A DNA stretch of 45,792 nt from positions 1 to 45,792 of the forward strand of contig NZ_JBDSPJ010000003.1 in NCBI RefSeq assembly GCF_039912695.1, in the 5' to 3' direction. The notes under the pieces are model-generated. The model was not told the DNA's origin. It ran no database searches and saw only the letters and a program-made list of their open reading frames with translations. Both the position numbers and the translations under genes were made by a program. How positions within the stretch are numbered: position 1 is the first letter of the stretch; each line of letters opens with the position of its first letter. The stretch is from Pseudolysinimonas_A sp039912695. Lineage in GTDB: Bacteria > Actinomycetota > Actinomycetes > Actinomycetales > Microbacteriaceae. Below are positions 40,330 to 45,792 of the stretch, piece after piece.

Positions 40330-41402
40330 GAGTCACCGTTCCGCGGTCGCTGATCGTGCTGGTTGCCACGCTGTTCTCGAGCTACCTCATCGTTCTTGCG
40401 CTCTACTCGCTGCCCCAGCACTTCTCCTCGACCGAGGAGCCGGTGTTCGCCGGTATCGCGATCTACGCGATTGCGACAGCGGCGGTTCTCGTTCCTGACC
40501 GGCGAGCCGGAATGCCGATCTGGCTTGCGGTATTTGCCGTCGCGATTGCCGTCGTGCTTCCCGTGCTCGTCTCGTCGGGCCTTGATCCGGCACGCGAGGG
40601 GGGCAACGGGTACGCGACCTGGTACGTCGCAGCAGTTGGCGCGCTGATGACGATCACGGCAGTTCGACGCCGGCCAGGGTTTGCCTGGATCGGCATCGGA
40701 TTCCTGATCGTGCAGACGGTGTTGTGGGCGGGTCCCGGCGCGCTCGCGGGCATCGGAGTGATCGGCAGCGCATCCTGGGTCGGCGTCGCGCACCTCCTGA
40801 CCAACGCGCTCGCAAAGGCCGTGCGCGATTCGCAGCGCTTCGCGATTGCCGAACGCGGTGCCACCGAGTGGCAGGCCGCCCAGGAGGCGCATCTCAACGA
40901 GCGGCAGTTCCGTCTCGGTCAGACCTCGGTCATGGCGCTGCCGATGCTTCGTGCGGTCCAACAGAGCAAGGGGGACCTCACCGCTGCGCAACGTGCCGAG
41001 TGTCTGCATCTCGAGGGCGCGATCCGAGACGAGATTCGCGGCCGCAAGCTGCTCAACGACGCGGTACGAGAGCAAGTCATGTTGGCGCGACGCCGTGGCA
41101 CGACAGTGACCCTGCTCGACGAAGGCGGGCTTGATGACCTCGAGGACTCGGAGATTGACCGGATTCTCGGCGCGCTCGCCGATGCACTGCGACACACGAC
41201 AGCCGACAAGGTCATCGCCCGCACCGTGCCCGAAGGATCCGACGTTGGGGTGACAGTCGTCGGCCTGCGTTCGAGCGACGACGGCAGCGCCAGCGCACTC
41301 GGCGACTCACTCGGTGACGAAGAAATCGAGCTTTGGCTCGAGATCCCCAGGATCGCCGCAGTCGGTCAGGATGCCAGCGCGGCGTCAGTTGCGAACAAGT
41401 AG
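40326..41402 (+). CDS. Membrane protein resembling a degenerate sensor kinase
   Basis: 358 residues. About five N-terminal helices (SLIVLVATLFSSYLIVLALY, VFAGIAIYAIATAAVLVP, IWLAVFAVAIAVVLPVLV, and two more to about 150) are followed by a helical cytoplasmic part (SQRFAIAERGATEWQAAQEAHLNERQ, CLHLEGAIRDEIRGRKLLNDAVREQV) and a short alpha/beta end (ILGALADALRHTTADKVIAR, EIELWLEIPRI). The layout copies the kinase encoded just before it, and ALADALRHT occupies the place of an N box, but no phosphotransfer histidine context and no G box are seen. I infer a kinase-like partner without catalysis, modulating the upstream pair. It is translationally coupled to the kinase and overlaps the convergent FkbM gene by 37 bases. 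Confidence 0.65.
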   Translation: MRVTVPRSLIVLVATLFSSYLIVLALYSLPQHFSSTEEPVFAGIAIYAIATAAVLVPDRRAGMPIWLAVFAVAIAVVLPVLVSSGLDPAREGGNGYATWYVAAVGALMTITAVRRRPGFAWIGIGFLIVQTVLWAGPGALAGIGVIGSASWVGVAHLLTNALAKAVRDSQRFAIAERGATEWQAAQEAHLNERQFRLGQTSVMALPMLRAVQQSKGDLTAAQRAECLHLEGAIRDEIRGRKLLNDAVREQVMLARRRGTTVTLLDEGGLDDLEDSEIDRILGALADALRHTTADKVIARTVPEGSDVGVTVVGLRSSDDGSASALGDSLGDEEIELWLEIPRIAAVGQDASAASVANK

Positions 41403-42148
41403 TTGCGCACGGAAGGTTTGACCTCATCCACGCGCACCCAGTCGTTGCCTGACCAGGTGTACATCTTGTACGCGGGCCACATGCCCAGAATTTCTCCGAC
41501 GAAACCCGCCGCATCCCGGCCGTAACGCACCAGATGGCGGTCTTCGATCTCGAGCATCAGGCTCGGCAGATCGCGCGTGATGGTGGCGCGGCCCCCCTCG
41601 ATGACGGAAGGCTCGAAGCCTTCGACATCCACCTTGATGTAGCTGATCCTCGCGATGCCCTCGCGGGTGACCCAGTCATCAATCGTGTCGACCGGTGTCG
41701 GGGTGTACCGGATGCGGCGCGAGCCCTCGTCGACGCCTTCTGAGATGTGCCCATGGCCGAAGATCGGCAGGCCCAGGATGATGGGCACGGCGATCGAACT
41801 CTCGCCCGGTTTCGGGCCGAGCGCGATGCGCCGGATCAGACCGTTCTTGACCCCGTTGATGGAGCGCAGAAACCGGGTGACGTAAAAGTTGCGAGGTTGC
41901 GGGTCGAAGGAGTCGACGCGGCCACTCGGCCCGACAATGTGTGCGAGGGGAACCGTGTACATCCCCAGCGCGGCTCCGACGTCGAGCACGGAGTCTCCGG
42001 GATGAACGAACTTTCCCAACCCGCGAATCTCGGGTTCGGCGAAATGGATGCGGGCCGAAAGCCGGTAGATCGCGTGCCCGATCCAGAGCCTGACGCCGCC
42101 ACGCTTCGCTGAGGCGGCCGAGGACTTCGGAGTAACGGCGTCGATCAC
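41366..42148 (-). CDS. FkbM-family methyltransferase
   Basis: 260 residues with the FkbM SAM-dependent methyltransferase domain: GDSVLDVGAALGMYTVPLAHIVG (SAM site), VDSFDPQPRNFYVTRFL, and the family hallmark ISYIKVDVEGFEPSVIEGGRATI. Members O-methylate sugars or polyketides; no glycan gene cluster surrounds it, so the substrate is unknown. GTG 42148 has an AAAGG site. It stands alone downstream of the terminator at 42308-42351. The first 25 residues (SSAASAKRGGVRLWIGHAIYRL) may be a membrane-associating basic helix. Confidence 0.87.
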   Translation of the reverse strand: MIDAVTPKSSAASAKRGGVRLWIGHAIYRLSARIHFAEPEIRGLGKFVHPGDSVLDVGAALGMYTVPLAHIVGPSGRVDSFDPQPRNFYVTRFLRSINGVKNGLIRRIALGPKPGESSIAVPIILGLPIFGHGHISEGVDEGSRRIRYTPTPVDTIDDWVTREGIARISYIKVDVEGFEPSVIEGGRATITRDLPSLMLEIEDRHLVRYGRDAAGFVGEILGMWPAYKMYTWSGNDWVRVDEVKPSVRNYLFATDAALAS

Positions 42149-42272
42149 GTGAGCCTTTCGGGTCGGTCACGGCGCACGCCGTGCTCACAGCCTGCCAATC
42201 CTATTGGCCCAGGCGGCGCGATCGCGACGCACAACGGGGAACGTGGACGAGGGACCGGAGCCGTTAACTGGA

Positions 42273-42306
42273 TCGCGGGGTCGAATCCGAAGATCCGACC
42301 CCGCGA
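42273..42306. repeat. Perfect 11-pair hairpin
   Basis: TCGCGGGGTCG (42273-42283) pairs with CGACCCCGCGA (42296-42306) around a 12-base loop. On neither strand is it followed by a T run, so it is not a classical terminator; it may be a back-up for the one next to it. Confidence 0.7.
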
Positions 42307-42307
42307 C

Positions 42308-42351
42308 CAAAAATCGAGTCAGGGCGATAACCCGAATACCGCCCTGACTCG
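42308..42351 (-). terminator. Rho-independent terminator on the minus strand
   Basis: A 12-pair stem (42340-42351 with 42315-42326; CGAGTCAGGGC against GCCCTGACTCG) is followed, reading the minus strand, by ATTTTTGG. It would end the carboxyltransferase-accE transcript and the small unit that begins near 42423. Confidence 0.8.
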
Positions 42352-42423
42352 CCCCCACAAGTCGGCATGCTTACCCATGACGCCGACCAGTGTTGGTGAT
42401 CTCAGACGAGATACACCTGTTAC
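42308..42423 (-). ncRNA. Candidate small RNA or small-protein transcript
   Basis: Between a 17-bp-spaced promoter (TTGGTA 42458-42453, TAGTTT 42435-42430) and the hairpin-T5 terminator lie about 115 bases with no recognised gene. They contain a 19-codon frame (42378-42319; MGKHADLWGRVRAVFGLSP) whose end runs into the terminator stem, with only a weak GGTCGG ribosome site. Whether RNA or peptide is the product cannot be decided. No homolog comes to mind. Confidence 0.5.
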
Positions 42424-42429
42424 TCCTCC

Positions 42430-42458
42430 AAACTAGTCGCGGCGTTCGGCTGTACCAA
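42430..42458 (-). promoter_or_regulatory. Promoter TTGGTA-17-TAGTTT
   Basis: On the minus strand, TTGGTA (42458-42453) and TAGTTT (42435-42430) are exactly 17 bases apart. It is the best-formed -35/-10 pair I found in the window, yet no long gene follows. Confidence 0.6.
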
Positions 42459-42466
42459 GTCGTCAC

Positions 42467-42540
42467 TTTGGGGGACAAACGACCGCGCAGATTCCCGTGA
42501 AATCAGCAGTGAAGTTGGACGATATGCGTTTTGGGGGACA
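42467..42540 (-). promoter_or_regulatory. Two identical 11-base boxes, TGTCCCCCAAA
   Basis: TGTCCCCCAAA occurs at 42477-42467 and 42540-42530 on the minus strand. The start-to-start distance is 63 bp, six helical turns, and the nearer box lies eight bases upstream of the -35 box, a typical activator position. The rest of the 42149-42567 gap shows no gene beyond the items listed here. Confidence 0.6.
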
Positions 42541-42567
42541 GACCGCGACGACCAGTCCCCGATCTCT

Positions 42568-42786
42568 CTACCGGTCGACGTTGCGCCAGGCGCCGAACGG
42601 GAGGGGTGTACGGATGGCGCGCTGACTGCGCTGCCAGGCACTCGGGCCGTTCTGGCTGCTCGCGAGAGTTTGCCCAGCCAGCTCGTCGAGTGCGGCGGAC
42701 AGCACGGCTGTCACCGCCGCGATCTCCGGCGCGGTCGGATCGCCCGACAAGATGCGGATGTCGGGAGGCGGTGCCTGGTCGTTCAC
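42568..42786 (-). CDS. accE: Acyl-CoA carboxylase epsilon subunit
   Basis: A 72-residue protein with the actinobacterial AccE pattern: a Pro-rich start then IRILSGDPTAPEIAAVTAVLSAALDEL, and the Trp-containing tail SAWQRSQRAIRTPLPFGAWRNVDR. Epsilon subunits stabilise the alpha-beta complex and raise activity. GTG 42786 overlaps the beta subunit stop by four bases (GTGA); the longer open frame upstream is a shadow of that gene. Confidence 0.88.
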   Translation of the reverse strand: MNDQAPPPDIRILSGDPTAPEIAAVTAVLSAALDELAGQTLASSQNGPSAWQRSQRAIRTPLPFGAWRNVDR

Positions 42787-44396
42787 AGGGGGATGTTCCC
42801 GTGCTTCTTCGGCGGCTGAGTTGCCCGTTTGGTGCGCAGCGCCCGAAGCGCTTTCACGATCGCGACCCGGGTCGCGGCCGGCTCGATCACGCCATCCAGC
42901 TCTCCGCGTTCCGCGGCCAGGAACGGCGACGCGACGTTGTAGGTGTACTCGTTCGCAAGACGGGTGCGCACGGCGGCGACGTCTTCGCCGGCCTCCTCCG
43001 CCTTCTTCAGGTCGCCCCGGTAGAGGATGTTGACCGCGCCCTGGCCGCCCATGACCGCAATCTCGGCGGTGGGCCAGGCGTAGTTGATGTCGGCGCCGAG
43101 CTGCTTGGAACCCATCACGATGTAGGCGCCGCCGTACGCCTTGCGGGTGATCACGGTGACGAGCGGCACCGTCGCCTCCGCGTAGGCGTAGAGCAGCTTC
43201 GCCCCGCGGCGGATGACACCCGTCCACTCCTGGTCGGTACCGGGAAGGAAGCCGGGCACGTCGACCAGGGTGAGGATCGGGATCGAGAAGGCGTCACAGA
43301 ACCTCACGAATCGCGCAGCCTTCTCGCCGGCCTGGATGTCGAGGGTTCCGGCCATGGCGCTCGGCTGGCTCGCGATGACGCCGACGCTGCGGCCTTCGAC
43401 CCGACCGAAACCGATCAGGATGTTGGGGGCGAACAGCGGCTGCACTTCGAGGAAGTCTTCGTTGTCGACCAGCGACTCGATGATGATGCGCATGTCGTAG
43501 GGCTGGTTCGGTGAGTCGGGGATGATCGTGTTGAGTTTGCGGTCGGCATCCGTGACCTCCAGCTCGACGTCGCTCTCGTAGACCGGCGCCTCGACGAGGT
43601 TGTTGTCAGGCAGGAAGCCGACGAGGGTGCGGGCGTAGTCGAGGGCGTCATCCTCATCGCTGGCCAAGTAGTGAGCGACGCCGCTGGTCTTGTTGTGGGT
43701 GAGCGCGCCGCCGAGCTCTTCCATGCCGACGTCTTCGCCGGTCACGGTCTTGATCACGTCGGGGCCGGTGACAAACATGTGCGAGGTCTTGTCGACCATG
43801 ATCACGAAGTCGGTCAGGGCGGGGGAGTACACAGCGCCGCCTGCGGCCGGGCCCATGATGATCGAGATCTGCGGGATGACTCCCGACGACGCCGTGTTCA
43901 GGCGGAAAATCTCGCCGTACTTACCGAGCGCGACGACTCCCTCTTGGATGCGTGCACCCCCGGAGTCGAGCATCCCGATGATCGGAACGCCGGTCTTGAG
44001 CGCGAGCTCCATGACCTTGATGATCTTCTCGCCGGCGACCTCACCGAGTGAACCGCCGAAGATCGTGAAGTCCTGAGAGTAGACGGCCACCTGCCGCCCG
44101 TGGATGGTGCCGGTACCGGTAACGACGGCGTCGCCGTACGGCCGGTTCTTTTCCATGCCGAACGCCTGGGTGCGGTGGCGCACAAACTCGTCCAGTTCGA
44201 CGAATGAGCCGGTATCAAGCAACTGCTCGATACGCTCCCGAGCGGTCTTCTTGCCCTTCGCGTGCTGCTTCTCAATCGCGGCAGCCCCGCTCGCGGTGAC
44301 CGCCTCGTGGTAGCGCACTTTCAGGTCCGCGAGCTTTCCGGCGGTCGTCGCCGAGTCGGGACGGGGTGCGTCGGAATCGGAAGCGGCAGGAGTCAC
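42783..44396 (-). CDS. accD5: Acyl-CoA (propionyl-CoA) carboxylase beta subunit
   Basis: Carboxyltransferase moving CO2 from biotin to propionyl- or acetyl-CoA, giving methylmalonyl- or malonyl-CoA. 537 residues with N and C crotonase-like domains: QHAKGKKTARERIEQLLD, SQDFTIFGGSLGEVAGEKI, MLDSGGARIQEGVVALG, IMGPAAGGAVYSPALTDF, then VDVPGFLPGTDQEWTGVIRRGAKLLYAYAEATVP and RKAYGGAYIVMGSKQLGAD. GTG 44396 is chosen because it lies seven bases after TAGGCT. The residue that sets chain length near YAYAEATVP cannot be judged here. Acts with the alpha subunit at 34506 and AccE. Confidence 0.93.
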   Translation of the reverse strand: MTPAASDSDAPRPDSATTAGKLADLKVRYHEAVTASGAAAIEKQHAKGKKTARERIEQLLDTGSFVELDEFVRHRTQAFGMEKNRPYGDAVVTGTGTIHGRQVAVYSQDFTIFGGSLGEVAGEKIIKVMELALKTGVPIIGMLDSGGARIQEGVVALGKYGEIFRLNTASSGVIPQISIIMGPAAGGAVYSPALTDFVIMVDKTSHMFVTGPDVIKTVTGEDVGMEELGGALTHNKTSGVAHYLASDEDDALDYARTLVGFLPDNNLVEAPVYESDVELEVTDADRKLNTIIPDSPNQPYDMRIIIESLVDNEDFLEVQPLFAPNILIGFGRVEGRSVGVIASQPSAMAGTLDIQAGEKAARFVRFCDAFSIPILTLVDVPGFLPGTDQEWTGVIRRGAKLLYAYAEATVPLVTVITRKAYGGAYIVMGSKQLGADINYAWPTAEIAVMGGQGAVNILYRGDLKKAEEAGEDVAAVRTRLANEYTYNVASPFLAAERGELDGVIEPAATRVAIVKALRALRTKRATQPPKKHGNIPL

Positions 44397-44403
44397 GGCA
44401 TTC

Positions 44404-44409
44404 AGCCTA
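44404..44409 (-). promoter_or_regulatory. -10 box TAGGCT, leaderless type
   Basis: TAGGCT on the minus strand ends seven bases before GTG 44396 of the carboxyltransferase gene, and supports that start. Confidence 0.6.
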
Positions 44410-44491
44410 CCGATCAGCCGTCGCGCCCCTCTGGTGGAAACCTCCAACGCCCGGGCCGTCACATCTCTCCCCACGGCTTCCAGCTGAGGAC

Positions 44492-44497
44492 TAGGCT
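44492..44497 (+). promoter_or_regulatory. -10 box TAGGCT, leaderless type
   Basis: TAGGCT ends seven bases before ATG 44505 of the glycosidase gene. Confidence 0.55.
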
Positions 44498-44504
44498 CAC
44501 GACC

Positions 44505-45792
44505 ATGAGAGCCGGGGGGATTCTCGGGATCGTCGCGATCCTCGCTGCGGTGCTGGTGGGCGCGCCGTCGCCCTCCAGCGCGGCGACCTCCGCTGCGGCT
44601 TCGTCCGCTCCGACGCCTGTCGTCGACGGAACACGACTCGTCGACAGTCGGACCGGCGCGAGGTGGGATGCTCACGCCGTCAACTGGCCGAGCTTCGAGT
44701 ACGCCTGTCAGCAGGGTTGGGCGTATGCGTCGGGTGGTCGCGACGCTGCGGCGGCCGCGGCCATGGTTTCGTGGGGGATCACCGCGGTGCGGCTGCCTCT
44801 CAACGAGGCCTGCTGGCTCGGGGTCGATGGGGCTCCCGCGTACGGCACGAGTGCGGGTTACCGTTCCGCGGTGAACGACTGGGTTGGTGTCCTCAACGCC
44901 GCAGGACTGGTTGTCATTCTGGATCTGCATTGGACGTCGCCCGCGGGGTACCCGGCGAACGGTCAGCGTGCGATGACCGATGCCCGGTCGGTCACGTTCT
45001 GGTCGCAGGTCGCGACGGCCTACGCGTCGAACCGGTCGGTCATGTTCGACGTCTTCAACGAGCCCTACTCCCGCTGGAACAACACGACGAACTCGTGGAC
45101 CTTCCAGCTCACGTGGTCGTGCTGGCGAGACGGCGGATGCCGGGCTCCCGTCGAGAACGACCAGACCTCTACGTTGAGCGGCGCAACGTACGTGGTGGCC
45201 GGGATGACCCAGCTGGTCGCTGCCGTGCGCGGGGCTGGCGCGACCCAGCCGGTCCTCCTCGGCGGTTTGGACTACTCCAACGATCTCCGGCAATGGCTCG
45301 AGTATCGTCCAGCGGACTCCCAGCTGGTGGCGTCCTGGCACAACTACCCCGGACAGCGGTGCAGCTCATCATCGTGCTGGAACGCAGAGATCGCACCCGT
45401 CGCCGCGGTCGTGCCGGTCATCGCGAGCGAGTTCGGGCAGACCGATGGTGGGTCGTCGTTCCTGACCACTTTCATGACATGGGCAGACGCTCATGGCGTC
45501 GGATACGCGCCCTGGGCGTGGTGGATCGTGCCGGCCTCCGAAGGGCTCGCGGCTCATCGCTACGCGCTTATCGCCGACTCGTCGTTCACTCCGCAGGCGC
45601 CCTCGGGAACCGCGTTCCACGACCACCTGGCGACGCTCTCCCCATCGTCTTCCGGCCACCCCGTTCCTCCGTTCGGGGTGGTGGATTCGGTGTCGTTGGT
45701 GGGTTCGACGTTGACGGCGTGGGGTTGGGCGATCGATCCGGATACGGCTGCGGGAATCCAGGTGCGGTTGATGGTTGATGGCGCGGTGGTCG
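44505..45792 (+). CDS. Secreted GH5 glycoside hydrolase (cellulase family), partial
   Basis: The visible 429 residues begin with a signal peptide (MRAGGILGIVAILAAVLVGA, cleavage likely near SSA-A) and continue as a GH5 TIM barrel: WPSFEYACQQGWAY, ITAVRLPLNEACWLG, VVILDLHWTSP, the acid/base Glu186 in VMFDVFNEPYS and the nucleophile Glu309 in VIASEFGQTDGG, then APWAWWIVP. After about residue 390 a new module starts (FGVVDSVSLVGSTLTAWGWAIDPDTAAGI), a beta-type repeat common at the C end of actinobacterial secreted proteins. The gene runs off the window. An endoglucanase or related beta-glucanase is likely. The frame has no stop inside the window. Confidence 0.88.
   Translation, partial: MRAGGILGIVAILAAVLVGAPSPSSAATSAAASSAPTPVVDGTRLVDSRTGARWDAHAVNWPSFEYACQQGWAYASGGRDAAAAAAMVSWGITAVRLPLNEACWLGVDGAPAYGTSAGYRSAVNDWVGVLNAAGLVVILDLHWTSPAGYPANGQRAMTDARSVTFWSQVATAYASNRSVMFDVFNEPYSRWNNTTNSWTFQLTWSCWRDGGCRAPVENDQTSTLSGATYVVAGMTQLVAAVRGAGATQPVLLGGLDYSNDLRQWLEYRPADSQLVASWHNYPGQRCSSSSCWNAEIAPVAAVVPVIASEFGQTDGGSSFLTTFMTWADAHGVGYAPWAWWIVPASEGLAAHRYALIADSSFTPQAPSGTAFHDHLATLSPSSSGHPVPPFGVVDSVSLVGSTLTAWGWAIDPDTAAGIQVRLMVDGAVV

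Noticed and set aside
42268..42308. Resemblance of GGGTCGAATCC to a tRNA T-arm.
   Set aside because: No acceptor, D or anticodon stems can be built around it; it is part of a simple 11-pair hairpin.
42149..42436. 95-codon plus-strand frame in the gap after the FkbM gene.
   Set aside because: It crosses two strong hairpins, has no ribosome site and no protein-like features.

Overview
The window is one contiguous piece of a high-GC actinobacterial chromosome. Short intergenic gaps, GTG/TTG starts, 1-4 base gene overlaps and many apparently leaderless -10 boxes (TANNNT 6-8 bases before the start codon) fit Microbacteriaceae; the genus cannot be fixed from the sequence. Most genes are core metabolism. 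The order sdhCDAB / nucleoside uptake / cdd-deoA-add / phosphomutase / purine nucleoside phosphorylase / lpdA-like / biotin carboxylase / maf / carboxyltransferase resembles, from memory, the Rv3280-Rv3319 region of Mycobacterium tuberculosis. No tRNA, rRNA, prophage, CRISPR array or transposase gene was seen.

Layout. 1-5.3 kb: the cut 3' part of an ABC exporter (minus), a small membrane protein, a three-gene DrrAB-like ABC operon and a DUF4184 membrane protein. 5.3-9.3 kb (minus): riboflavin operon ribD-ribE-ribBA-ribH plus a FucU/RbsD-like mutarotase, led by an FMN riboswitch. 9.5-10.4 kb: an AbiEi-like/DUF559 nuclease-type gene between two palindromes. 10.6-17.0 kb (minus): trpS, xth, BrkB-family protein, sdhB, sdhA, sdhD, sdhC. 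17.2-20.1 kb: manC, an RraA-like gene and a nucleoside hydrolase. 20.3-28.8 kb (plus): a BMP-type nucleoside ABC importer followed by cytidine deaminase, thymidine phosphorylase and adenosine deaminase. 28.8-33.3 kb: GNAT, phospho-sugar mutase, purine nucleoside phosphorylase and a flavoprotein disulfide reductase. 33.3-34.5 kb: a second nuclease-type gene between palindromes. 34.5-38.2 kb: biotin carboxylase/BCCP subunit, Maf and a TrmA-like RNA methyltransferase. 38.3-41.4 kb: response regulator, histidine kinase and a kinase-like membrane partner. 41.4-44.4 kb (minus): FkbM methyltransferase, a probable small transcript, AccE and the carboxyltransferase beta subunit. 44.5 kb to the end: a secreted GH5 glycosidase running off the edge.

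Most unusual content. (1) Both AbiEi-like/DUF559 genes are bracketed by long imperfect palindromes, each gene with its own repeat family, and in both the stop codon is the TGA inside the CCTGAA core of the right arm. A third, solo copy of the second family lies between deoA and add. This looks like a nuclease gene and cognate-hairpin module, comparable in layout to RAYT/REP systems; I know of no description of it. (2) In the 420-base gap after AccE there is a compact unit on the minus strand: two identical 11-base boxes 63 bp apart, a 17-bp-spaced promoter, a possible 19-codon reading frame and a strong hairpin followed by TTTTT. It looks like a regulated small RNA or small-protein gene.
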